Below, piece by piece: positions 47,207 through 58,824 of a DNA stretch of 64,000 nt. The stretch's first letter is position 1; each line of letters opens with the position of its first letter. Origin of the DNA: Monosporascus cannonballus (Eukaryota > Ascomycota > Sordariomycetes > Xylariales); contig QJNS01000262.1 in NCBI GenBank assembly GCA_004154925.1, positions 43,520-107,519 of the forward strand, written 5' to 3'. The position numbers were made by a program, and so were the translations under genes. The notes under the pieces were generated by a model. That model was not told where the DNA came from. It worked only from the letters and a program-made list of their open reading frames with translations, and ran no database searches.

Positions 47207-50128
47207 ATGGCCCCCTCTCTGAGCACACATCCGTCGTTTACGCGGCCGCGAACAAGCGACCGCGATGCCCGACCAACCACGCGCGATCAGAACGACAACA
47301 ACTTGATTATCCCCAGCAGAACTTCGTCTTTACATTCGCGAATCACCCAACCGATCCCGTCTTCGCTCAGTGCCAAACCGCAGCAACGGACTCCCAAGAC
47401 TCTCACCCATGCCTACATGGTCTGCGGTGTTGGACGGGAGCCTTCGCAATGGGTCAAGGCGCCGTCTCCGTCACAGGGGAAGATTGGCCACATGAAGGGT
47501 GCCGTCGGCCAGTTCTGGCTACCGGAGATTCTGGGAAGTAGTCCACGACTCGAGCAGGATAACGAAATTGCCAGGGCGCTGCATGCGGCTATGAGAGTAC
47601 GTGCGAGCCTGGTGTGCCAATGGTGTGTTTTGTGTAACTTACAGTTTTAGGCTTGCTTCCCTCACGATGTTGAGATCTGTACTGGTCGAAGCCAGCCACA
47701 CTGCGTCCATCATGCTTTCGTCTTGCAGCAGGATTCTTCGCACACCCTTTATGGCATCTGCCTTCGAGTCTGGTCGCGGGCGGACGAGAAGCGAGCCGAG
47801 ACGATTCGAGATTTGAGGAAAAAGACCGAGGCTGATTATTATGACAACCCCGATGAGACGTACTGGATCCCGTACTGCTTGTCATTCCTTTCGAGATATC
47901 CCCTCTATAACCTACTCGGCGACTACCTGCGAGGTATGTGGATTCACTGGAATAAGGCGACCAACTTGTTCCATGCCGAAGAAGTCTCGCGAATCCTCAG
48001 CTTTCCCGCACCGAGGCTGAATGACCTCGTTCGAATCGACATGAAAGATTACGCTTTATGCTACCAGTTCCCTTCGTCGCCGACAGGATTCCAAAACTTT
48101 GCTATGTGGCCTCTTTGGGCCTGTCTTTCGATTCCCAACATTGTCGGTGTGGTCGAGGCTGCTATTTCGCCCACTCGGCGGATTATCTTCGTCAGTCACT
48201 ATCCTGCAATGCTGACCATGGCTGCCGAAACTGTTCGTTTCTGCGTTCGTGTCTATGAGTGGAGCGGCCTTTACGTACCCGTAGTACACGCACGACATGC
48301 GAAGGAACTTGTTGAGGAGCCAGGCCCCTACATTCTTGGGGTTACTGCCGAGTGTAGATCTCTCTTCACTGCACCCAATGATGCTTTGATAGTGGACCTT
48401 GACCGGAATTTCGTACTTACATCCAGCCCGCCGACTGCGTTGACCCCGAGCCAACGAAACAAGTTCGTAGCGCGCCTGACTCAGGCCTTGAGCGGTGATG
48501 TCTCGCCCTCCGGTGTTCCTCAGCACTTGCGGTCTGCCTACGGTGGCGGCAAACTGGTCCCGGCCGGTCAGATTATTGTTATGCGTGGTGAGGTCGAGTC
48601 CATTCAAGACCCTGAATGGTGGAACCAGGACTCAGTGATGGCTGTGATGGATCATGTTTGCGAGAAGTTGGTACGTGGTGATTTCCAACTTTGACCTACT
48701 ATGGCCGTTCAGTAAAGCTAATCAACATTCAGGGTCGCAACTCCGGGCTGAAGGCCGTATTCGGCGGCTCGGTAAAGAAGCCCTTGATGACGAAAGTCTC
48801 CATGAGACACTTAAACGAGATTGTTCGGGAGCGCAACCAGTATTCTCGCGATGCCTTGGAAGCTTGGCAGGATTTCATCAACTTGAAGGGTCGGATGGAC
48901 ACAGAGCTGGCTAAAGTCAGCAAGCGAAACAACTACCTGGTGGAGGAACTCGAGGGTTGGAAGCAACAGGTGCGACACTCTACCTTCCAAACTTATCCAG
49001 TTGCCATGCTAACAGGGATCTTTAGTTCCTCAAATTTCAAGCTTTCGCTGAGCAGCTCACTAAGGAAACACAAGATCTTAAGGTCAAGATCGAGAACCAT
49101 AAGCGAGAGAACCGCCGTCTTGCAGGCCTCCTTGACCAGCAGAAGGATGATAATAATCGTCTTAACGTCCGCCTTACTGGTACTGAGAAGCAGCGTGATG
49201 ATGCTCTCGAGGCGCTTGTGCTGCAGCAGGAGATTGCCGAAGAACTCGAGCGTGAGCGCAAGCGCAACAAGAAGGAGCTTTCCGCGCTTCAGAACACCAA
49301 TATGACTATCCTTCGACAGCGCGACGAGGCACGCCGTGTTGTGCTTCATCTCCGCAGCTTGATTGGCGGGCAATCTCACCACATGGAGCATCTTGTCCAG
49401 TCCCTTACGAAGCCCGATGAGTTGGTAGGCGAGATCGAGGCCAGCTTTGATGATGAAGAGGACGTGGCGGATGACGGTGAGTGTCCCCTTTTATGGCGTA
49501 AGCATATGGATCCTCCAGTACATGGTTCTAATATGTCGTCACAGGACACCTTGGCAAACCAAGCAGCGGAAAGAAGCGACTCTCTGCTGCCAGCTTCTTT
49601 GACGTGGCCGACCGCCACCTGAAGGACAAGACCGATGCCATTTCCCACATCATCCGTAACATCGCCGAGCAGTGCCAGGCTGCTGTCGAAGGGTTGCAGC
49701 TTGCCCAGGATGCTGAGATTGGTTCGGGCCGATCGGGCCGCCGGCAGAGCAGTTTATCAGTTGCTCAGAGCGATGATGGCCACTCGGCCACTAACTCTGA
49801 GGTCGGTGAAGAGAGCCTCCTTCACCCATCTGGAAGGGCTTCCAGTATTCCTCCTACTCCGGATTTGATTCCCAACCGGAGCAGCACATCAATGTCCATT
49901 GCGTCGACCGTCACCACCCCCGAGCGTTCAAGCCAGCAGTACAATCTGCACAACGTCCACAACGATATCCCTACCAAGATCCTCGAGGGCGACGAAGACG
50001 AGTACGCCGAAAGGAGCGAATCTGAGGCCCCAGCTCAGGTACATGGCGGTATTGTGGCCAAGCACTCCGACGGCTTGATGCGCCGGCCTGCCGGTGCTCG
50101 GATTAGCGCTCTGGGTGGCACCCGCTAA
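47207..50128 (+). CDS. DENN (AEX-3) domain protein with C-terminal coiled coil
   Basis: I read five exons: 47207-47596, 47651-48670, 48733-48969, 49026-49476 and 49545-50128 (introns 54, 62, 56 and 68 nt), giving 893 aa. DENN proteins act as exchange factors for Rab GTPases in membrane traffic. A basic, Ser/Thr-rich stretch of about 70 residues leads into the upstream-DENN strand LTHAYMVCGVGREPSQWVKA. The core DENN region runs to about residue 470. It has HAFVLQQDSSHTLYGICLRV, YWIPYCLSFLSRYPLYNLL, then RIIFVSHYPAMLTMAAETVR and a later segment PYILGVTAECRSLF; DALIVDLDRNFV follows. From about 475 to 690 a long heptad-type coiled coil follows (EEIAEELERERKRNKKELSA-like), then a Ser-rich tail. 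The first AG after intron 1 would create a stop, so the TAG at 47648-47650 is used. The ATG at 47207 has a strong context (AAG before ATGG); the frame upstream has only TTG. The target Rab is unknown. Confidence 0.85.
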
Positions 50129-52830
50129 GAGAACTTTCTACCTCTGTATTGGTTACGGCGATGGCTGGCGTCGGTGGTAGCGTATCTCAGATTCTATTGG
50201 AATATGCGCCTGGCTACTGGAGGAAAGGTCCTTTCGCCCTCGGCTGCACACGTTTTCTCCTTGTTCCTCGATTGGTCTCGGTTAGCACCATTGGTGCTAT
50301 TCCATTGGCGTTATATCCGTCGGAATTTCGTACTGGTATTGTCCTCGTGGATATTTTCTCTGCACATTGATACCCATTCGCCTGGGTAGTAATCTCTTAT
50401 TCATCTGAGTGTGGAAGACAGGCGGATGTAGGAGAAAATTTCGAGGGAAGCCTTGGATGTGAAGACAAGCGCCCTTTTTATCTGGAACGGCAGCCAGGTT
50501 AGGCTGCAGGTGTTGCTGCTGGGCAGGAAAAATCACGAATGCAAGGATAAGCAGTCCTGTTCTCCTTTGTATACTGTGTACGGTCACGCAGCTTTGGCTC
50601 CATGGTTCGTGGCCATAGGGTTTAAGTGTGTTGTATGGTAGTAAGCTAGGTTAAGTTGTCTAGGGCTGTTCGTCTAGGGATCGCCTTTACGACCAGATTA
50701 ACAGAATTCCAGAGAGGTATTTGATTTTTATATGAACGCGTCTTCTCCTGGTACTGGAAGCTACGTGATGGCGACTTGATGCTGAATTGGTAGCCTCTGG
50801 CCCTGATTCCGAGCCTCTCACTGGACGTAAATCTTTACGTGGCATTACCACGGGGACTATACGATCCACCTATACCCTCGACTATTTCGTACTATCATAA
50901 GCATCGCCATGCAGGCACGTTCAGAACGTGCATCGTCCTTTTTTTCGGGGTGGTGAGATGAGGCTTCGAGACCCCCTATGCGGTAGGTGCGCCGTCTCGC
51001 AACTAAGATTACGCGCTCCTACTTTTAGCCTTGTGTTACACATAGCTCCGTTCAGGTAGTTATATACGAATCGTGACAAGTAGCTACTAGATGTTGTCGT
51101 AAGAACGACGGTATGGCCTAGACGGGCTGGCGCGTCTGGGAAGCGAGAGAGTCCATGCGATACGGATGGATCCGGCCACGCTTGCTTGCCCCGTTGACGA
51201 CGACTCAGCACGGTCGGCCGCTGCTGATTAGCCGCCGATCCTTTCTTCGCCGTACTATCCGCGTTATGGCGGGAGGCATGTGGTGGGCGCGGGCCGAGGT
51301 GCTTTGTGAGTTAGTTCGTGCGCTTGGTCTGTCTGTCGGTCTTGGGGCGTTCTTCCGGAGGAGTAGAGCATCGGTGGTCACTCCTCCTTTGCGCCGCCTC
51401 GATTCTGTGTAGCCTCTTACTGACGCCTGTTACAAGTAACACAACCCTTTGCGCCTTAAGCGTGTCCGTCTGCCCCTTGGTAATTACGGAGAAGGGGCAC
51501 TAATACAGATGGCCCTCAAAGGAGCTGGCGGAGGTGCAAGCCGGGGCTACAAATTTGGGTATGTAGTTATCATGCAGGAACGGGTGAAGGTCTATAAGCG
51601 TGGTATGACTACACGGCTATACCGGGAGAACACGGTGGATTTACTGATGTCCAGGCTGGGAGGTCATCGGATAAGTAGCTTCCCTCCTCTACTAGACCGT
51701 AGGAGTTTCCGTGGGCTGTAAGCTGAGATTACATGTATGAGAGTAAGCACGCTAGCCCGCGATGTGCTTTTTGCTCTGTAGGGGGAGTAATTGACTCTGG
51801 TCGGCAGAGGGAAAGGGGTCAATATAGGGGTGATATACAGACTCATATCCCGTTAGCTATGTGGATATATTTATCTCGCGGTTGGGACATAGAGACTTTT
51901 ATCCGTTGTCTTAGCACCTGATATTTGATTGCTATTGATTTCACTTATAGAGAATTATTACAGTATTGACTATATACTTATAAGCTCAACCCTTGGTCTA
52001 GCGACCTACCGATATTTGATAAAGGTATTATTCCTGAACCACCGTTCTAGGTTCAAGTTAGAATTGGTATTGATTTATTCTGTGCCATAAAAGGTTCAAT
52101 AGCATAACACATCCCTCCAAAGCACGTGTCGTCAAGAGTGCTGTCCCTCTCAGCGCCACTAGAATACTATTGCTGAACCTATCGAATAATTTGAGTATCG
52201 AGGACTATTTTTTTGGCACAACCCATCAGTCCTACGATAGACCCTCACGAGGTCGTTCGGCTCTGTGCAGTATACTGCGCCCCTTTATAGAGCGCCCTGG
52301 CTACGCGCCAAGGAAGCCTTTGTTCTCGCTCGAGTCCGAATGCGACCGAGCCGTATTATGTGTTTCCAAAAGCGGCAATCCTTTTACAAGAACTAAATAA
52401 CGAGGTTACTCCTCTAGGAAAGCTTTATTTATGTCAGTTCTATTAAGAATAGCTAAGCAATGAGTGCGTACTCCTGGCAACGTAGTGTCTCGTACCGTTT
52501 CTTCAACACGCCCGGCATATATATGCGCGGCTTTTAATAGATAAGATAGTCCTACCATGTCGGGACCCGGGGAAATACCGCACGAGGAATACTTGAGACT
52601 GAGATGGCGCCATCGCGATAAGTTTGACTTCTACCGGCGCGGCATCCCGTGATCGGCTGGGCTAAGACGGCGTCTGGATTTCGGGGGTTTGGAAAACAGG
52701 ATATTCCCCAAAAGGGGGGAGCCGGGTACAGGTAGGTATTTGAGTTTCTGTTGCTTCTTTTGATGACCACGTTGATGGACGTGCATGATTTACACTAGGG
52801 CCAAGCCGCCGGCCTTGACAGCTCGCCAAC
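50129..52830. other. intergenic region, no gene seen
   Basis: 3' region of the DENN gene and 5' region of the kinase gene. Open frames up to about 96 codons occur on both strands but have no family features. Nothing else stands out apart from a short palindrome, TATACATATGTATA, at 52855-52868, which falls inside the first proposed kinase intron. Confidence 0.5.
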
Positions 52831-55524
52831 ATGAGAATTCAAGATCCGCGTACTATACATATGTATATACATTATTGGCCCTCTTAGAAACCCCACGTCG
52901 AGTGATAACTAACCTGAATTTGTGCCACCAGGGCCGAACCTGCCTAACTTACCTAGGCATCTATCGCAGTTTAAGCTCGACCCGAAGCACATCAACTTCG
53001 ACGAACTGGGAACGAAAGACATCGCTCCCGGAAGTGAGGCGGTGAAGCTTACCATGATCAAAGACAAGATCAGGGAGATTAGGCAGGGGTTCGGCATCAC
53101 GAAGAGATATGAGTACAAGCAGTCTCTCGGCGCCGGCGGTTTCGGCCTGACCATGTGGATGCTGCAGCACGACTACATGGGGAACTTCGAATGCGACGTC
53201 GTGGTCAAGATGAACATCGACCCCGAGAGGGGCGACCTCCACCGCGAGATGAGTTGCCAGAGTGTAAGTGAACCCCCGGCTCGCATATGTGTATAAAATA
53301 TTTCACGACGCTAACACCCGCGAACGCAAGATGTTCCGGAGCTCGGAGCACATAGTCCAGCTGGCGCAGGTGGACACGAACGAGTTCATCCCGGCGCGGG
53401 AAAGGACTCTGTGGTCGCAAGCCAAGGCGGCCGAGGCCAAGAATGCTATCTTCAGGACCCAGGAGGAAAACGAGTTGATCGCGAAGATGCCAAAACCGCT
53501 CGACGCCATGGTCATGGAGTTCGTGCCCAACGGTGACCTGTCCACGTTTATAAAGAGGGCCAACCAGCTCCAGACCGAGTTTCCGGGCATGGTCCTCTGG
53601 AAATTCTTCCTCTGCTGTATGCCTTCAACTAGGAACTGTCCTGCCTCACTTGCCTAGCTCGGAGTGGCGTGCTTACATTCTCGTGGAATAGTAATAAGAA
53701 TGTGTATCGGGTAAGTCACCTTTAGACGGCTCTTCCTCCTTTTATGCCGCTGTACTAGCAGGAATCCTCGTTTATGGCTTATCTGAACGTCAACATGATA
53801 AATAGGAGGATCTCACACTGACTGTTTGTTGGCTCGATTACGACGAGATATCGCTGATCCTAGTTGCTGCAGGTTAGTGTCACACTTACTAGGGAGTAGA
53901 TACACAGCTCTTGAGGGTATATTGACTTATAGGAAGCTAGGAAGTGGTGATCCCACTTGTTGTGGGTGATCCACTGATATAGGGCTTCGGAAAGGAACAA
54001 CAATCACCCGAAGACCCCAGCTAGGGGTGCCCTTTTCCATGACAGTTAGCATATCCCGTCGAGTTCATCCCAGCTAACCAGGGCCGGATTAATAAATATC
54101 CAATTGTGGAAAACATTCCAGATGATCAGGGACCGACCCGGATCGTACACTTTGACCTTGACCCCAAAAACAGTAAGCCGCAGCTTCCCTCTCCAGGGGG
54201 CTAATATCTCATCGAGTTGGTGGAACGTCCGCAACTCACATTACACAGTATTTGTCGGAAGGGCAATAAGTGGGAGCAACTAGCATTCCTTCAGCCCGAT
54301 ACTTAGGGTCAGTTATTTACCCAATCCCTACAGCCTTGAAAGATACAATAGCTGAGAAGTGTTTGGACAGCTCGGGGACTTTGGCCTTACGGTGGAGGTC
54401 GAAGACGACAAACCCGACCAGTGAGCCCTCCCTCCGTGATTAATTATTCCGGTTCGGTGCTTATAGCTTGCGTCCAGGTATTATGAACAGCTGCGTTCGT
54501 ATGGTAAGTATGGGTTCCTCGCCCCGGTGAGTTACCACGCTTATCCTCCTAGACGTTAATACACTGACGAATTGTGCTCGAAGGAGCAATTCTGCGAGGA
54601 CTGGGACTATCTTGTCAGCAACTCCAACTCCGTCAGAACCCACCATATTGCGGGCAATTATGGACCGCATACTAACATATGGGCCGTTGGTCTTGTGAGT
54701 GAATTCTGTCTCAAGACTCCGCATCTGGCCTGGGTGTATCCGTATCCATGCACTGCGCCTCGCTGACGCATTTTTAACAGACCATGGAATGCTTAATCAC
54801 TGGCTGCCGCCCACCTCAGCCAGTACGAGTAACCCAAGTTTTCGATGAGACCAGAGGGGTCACCTACCTGACATGTGGAGAACACCTCCTTAGCGAACCC
54901 AAGTACGATTACATCGACCGGGACCTGCGGAGGATTGTCGCGCAGTGCCAGGCGTACTACCCCAAGGACCGGCCGGGCTTCCCGGAGCTCGAGGAGGCCA
55001 TCCCGCTCGCCATCAACAGCAAGAGGTACCCCCACACGGAACAAGATATCATAGAGTGGTTCGACAGGATACTCCCGAAGCCGCCCCCGCCGCCCGAGCG
55101 CGCGGCCAGACCCATGGAGGTGGACGACAAGTACAGCGATAACGACGTCAAAATGAAGAGCGGAGACAGCGGTGGTGCCGCTCCGTCCCAAGAAAATCCA
55201 AAACGCTCTCCTTCTGTTGCCACCACTGCCCGTGGGGGGGGGGGGGGGCCCGGGAGGAATATTAGAGGGGGTCCCGCAATGCCGGCGGGCCTTTCGGGGA
55301 GAACTGGGTCGCCGCCAATTATCAATGGTTTCGTCCCTGTTAACCGGTTGCGGGTCGCGTCACCGGCGGGCCCTTCGGGGAGAGCCGTGCCGACGCCACT
55401 TGCCCGTGGTTTTACCCCCATAAACCGTGGTCCCGCTCAGGTGGCGGGTCCTCGCAACTCGACAGCTCCAGGTGGCGCGCGGGGCGACCTGCTTAAAAAT
55501 AAGAGGTGTGCGCCTCCCTATTAG
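52831..55524 (+). CDS. protein kinase-like protein with unusual catalytic loop and Gly/Pro-rich tail
   Basis: The proposed nine exons are 52831-52849, 52932-53263, 53331-53616, 54050-54172, 54249-54269, 54360-54420, 54478-54526, 54584-54694 and 54781-55524, adding to 581 aa in one frame. Kinase subdomains appear in order: glycine loop LGAGGFG, VVVK (subdomain II Lys), hinge-like VMEFVPNGDLSTFIKRA, catalytic loop HFDLDPKN (54139-54168 region), DFG in LGDFGLTVEV (54377-54385), GFLAP|EQ (APE-like, split by an intron), and NIWAVGL (subdomain IX). The catalytic Asp and Asn are kept, but the Lys of HRDLK is Asp and the Arg is Phe. The C-terminal 200 residues are Pro/Gly/Arg-rich with internal repeats. 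The 5' end is tentative: a good branch site and acceptor at 52931 point to an upstream exon, and ATG 52831 with a donor at 52850 keeps the frame; the next in-frame ATG is 53054. Intron 3 (433 nt) is unusually long, and a helix normally found between FFLC and YP is missing there, so a small exon may have been missed. Confidence 0.65.
55234..55248 (+). repeat. run of 15 G inside the kinase coding sequence
   Basis: Five Gly codons are written as an unbroken run of 15 G, just after the kinase domain. Slippage here during replication or sequencing would shift the frame of the whole tail. Confidence 0.9.
55282..55443 (+). repeat. 81-bp tandem repeat coding for a 27-residue tail repeat
   Basis: Two copies begin CCGGCGGGCC at 55282 and 55363. 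The encoded units are PAGLSGRTGSPPIINGFVPV plus seven residues, and PAGPSGRAVPTPLARGFTPI plus a similar end. The pattern PAG.SGR......GF.P.NR is shared. Confidence 0.7.
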
Positions 55525-58500
55525 AGTGGCGGTGCGGGAATAGCTCGTGGTGACGAAGCGCGTCCCCTAAACGCTGTTGAACTGGTGGCTGAGTAGCTGC
55601 CGGAGGTGGTCCGCCTACGGATAGGCCTTGGAAGTGAAGGGGCTGGAATGGCCAACTAATCCCGGGACTGTGCCTGAATGATCGTATCCTTGGGTATACT
55701 TTACTTGCGTAAAGGAAAATTTCTGTCAAACTTAGGGGTTGCAATCTAGCATATACTTGAGACGCTTTCCCAGGGTCGGGGAATTGGGGCACTGGTGCGC
55801 GTTGAATTCGATCGGGTTTGGTTCAGGGGCACGGTTCTACATTGTACTCTTGTGACCCGCCCGTCGGGTTTCGTGCTGGTGTTGTGCACCGCTTTTAGAA
55901 CCCCGGATAGCATAGGTAGTATCAGAGATTTCCCAAACACATAGCTACGATAATGGTCTTGCATGGCACTACGAGCTTCCCACCTGCTGTAACCTGTGTA
56001 GGCGTGTCCTGGGTACCCTGATGATACGGCTTAATGATACGGTGTGCTTGCTATGCGAGATGTTTCCGAGATGGCTGCTCAATCCGGCGAGGGCGGATAC
56101 CGTGTCACAGCAACCATGGTGGACCCTGGGAAAAGACGGACTGCTGCATCTTTCTGGACTTAAGTGTCCCATCCACAGGACCACAAACGTTGGGGCAAGC
56201 TTTAGCATCTGTGCCGTAGTACCTACTCACGATCTATGTACGCGCGGACCTTGCGCAGTATCATAGCTTAAGATTAACTTAGACCCTGAGTTGGCGTCGT
56301 TATTGGAGGGCCTTGCGCGTGGTTGTGTGGACGCGGTCTCCGGAACTCTTCCTGGCACTTCCCTGTGTTACCCGCTAATGTCATGCTCTGGATAGGGGCT
56401 GGTAAAGTCGTCGTAGGTGTGAGAATTTAAGACCTGGTAGTGTCCCGCCGTAATGTGGGGCCTCACATTTTTCAGCATTTTCAGGATCTCACAGTAGGGC
56501 TAGATCACATCTATGCGTGCAGTAGTTCCCGGGCACTCGAAAACCCATGCATTATTGTGGTGTGTACAAGAGCTGGTGTCAGTGGTTTCATTCTCCATCG
56601 TGTTGACCTACTTCGATCCGCCGGAACAGACATAAGTGCAACTGCTGGGTATGTTAACAACAAGAAGCGTTGTCTGCCAGACAAAAGCCGCGACCGTTAC
56701 GGTGGTCATGTACGGTAGACGTACATTGATATAAGTTGGCCAGGCGCGGTGAGCTGGGATCCACGTATAACTAGACTCAATCGGCGCTCTAATTGTGTGA
56801 TAAGGGGAGCAAAGGAAAATATTGACAAAGTTTGCTGGTTGTTTAAAAAAACCGTTAGTTCGAGCTGCTTATCTGGAACCCTGACCTCTTAATAAGCCAA
56901 ACTCTCAGTACTAAGGCCGACGACCAATAGGGGAAGCCGAGAACTGGGTCGGTGGATCGCAATGGCCAGCGAGGTAGCAGGATAAGAAATCCTCACTCAC
57001 TGCTCTTCTTCTACTTCGTATATTACTGCCCAAGAACATGGATACCTAGTACCCTTGAAGAGAGTAACGTTTCAATCCTGTGTATAACTGGATTGGTCTG
57101 TTGGTCGCCAGTAACCTACCTAGCAAGGTGTGCGACTAAACCAGCCACTCGGGGATCCGTGCGAAGAGCCGCAAGGGCTAGAAGGAACTTTCTGCCCCCA
57201 GCTAAGGCCCTTGCCCCTGCTTCTGCTTGCGGCTCTGCTTTGTTTCGCTTTCGGTAGCAGCACACATGCACAAGGGCGCATTGATAGCTTGAGATTGGAG
57301 GGATTGAACGTTGGTGCCCAATGCCAGGCGAATGGTGTGGTTCATTTCTCTTTTGCTTAGAACACGCCGATCGACAGGCCCCGAAATTTGAAACAGAATT
57401 TTAAATGGTAGACATGTGTTGTTGAGCTTGATATCTGCAAACATAAAGAAAAAAAAAAGCCCTTGAAAACGGGCTGCATGGAATTGACGCTTTGAATTAT
57501 TGCATCATAGGTGCCTAGCTAAGGAAGCTAGGTATCGTCCACCTTTATCGATAGCAGAGATGTTTTCTCCGTTTATCACTAGAAACATCCTCGGAATGGC
57601 CTTCAGAAGCCCCCCGCCTGACGTCATGTCACATAACCAATGCGAAGCGATTCTGCCGAGTGGCGCATTCCCCTTGCATCGCATCCTTTGCGCAAATATT
57701 ACATATAAGTTAGAATTCTGGAACTGTGGACTTATCACAGATGTTCGTGTTGGCGGTGGACAACAGTGGAGTCACTCCCGAATATGTAGTAAATACCGTA
57801 AAGATAAGGAATCGCCCAGGCTCGTCCTTGTTAGTCACCGCCTTCTGCGTAACATCATCGCGAGTCGTAGTGCTACAGTAGTAAAAACCCGTAACTTTCC
57901 TCAACTCTACCCAAATTACAATATCACCAGTCTCCTATACTTACGAAGATTGCAGATTACATTACATTCTGCGACGCCGCCCATGTCTGCTCAGACCACA
58001 CGTAGAAGAAGCCAATCACTCCAGCCCTCTTACCTTTCCTAGCTTCTTGATATAGGCAACAGGAGGAGCTTCTTCGATCGGCCCCGTTACGCGTAGTGCA
58101 TAATAGACAAGATAGACAACCCCCTTGTTACCGAGTTCCACAACGTCCGCTGCTAATGCGCATAACATACATACCATCTTCCACTACATGTCTCGGGTAC
58201 GCATAAGTTAGTTGGAGACCTATACGTAGATAATAGGCACCGAGCAAGCAAATCCCGTCGCCCATCCGGCCATGTGCGAGGCCATCAAACATCAAGGGAG
58301 CGGGAATCCGAATCGTCCCAGTTTTATCGTTTTAGTCTGGTGCCACTTCCATACCGATTATACTAATGCCTACTACCTGGTTAGGTAAAGTACTTCCCGT
58401 ACGTGCGTTTCCCTTACAAATTTGGAAGCATGGTCTGGATTAACTGAGGGAGAGTACAAATACAATCTACCAATGTACATGTAACCTGCTCGTAGAGGCA

Positions 58501-58824
58501 ATGCCAAACTTTGGTCTCTTCACCTTTCACCTCTCTCTCTCTCCCCTCCTTTACCTTACTACCTTCGCATTCTTCTTTGTAGTCGTTCGTTAGGTAATCT
58601 TGCTTTTCGATACCCTGCACAAATCGGAAAAGTTGTCTGGGGTCAAATTTTCTGTCCTTTCTATCCTGCATGTCTTCTCTGATCCCGAGGGAGCCGCATT
58701 CAGAGGGAAGCCGCTCTGTCTCTGGCATATAAGATACCAGGCTTCTTCACTGCCGTCCGCTCCGTTATGCTTCCTCCCTAGGCGGTAATCCTAGATCATC
58801 GACTGGATCAACTAATCATTAACT
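55525..58824. other. gene-poor region, leader of the ThrE-like gene at right
   Basis: I see no supported gene in 3.3 kb. A 180-codon frame at 57500-58042 (+) begins with TTG and has no family likeness. A perfect inverted repeat, CCTAGCT-AAGGAA-(A)GCTAGG, lies near 57512-57532. At 58531-58543 is a (CT)n run, and the plus strand is pyrimidine-rich up to 58790, probably the leader of the gene at 58825. Confidence 0.5.

Noticed and set aside
52831..55524. Kinase region as a pseudogene
   Set aside because: Separate open frames suggested breakage, but splice sites in matching phases join all kinase motifs in order into one frame; only the 53617-54049 interval remains doubtful.
57500..58042. 180-codon open frame between the kinase and the ThrE-like gene
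   Set aside because: It has a TTG start, no motif, and a composition like the surrounding non-coding DNA; not supported as a gene.
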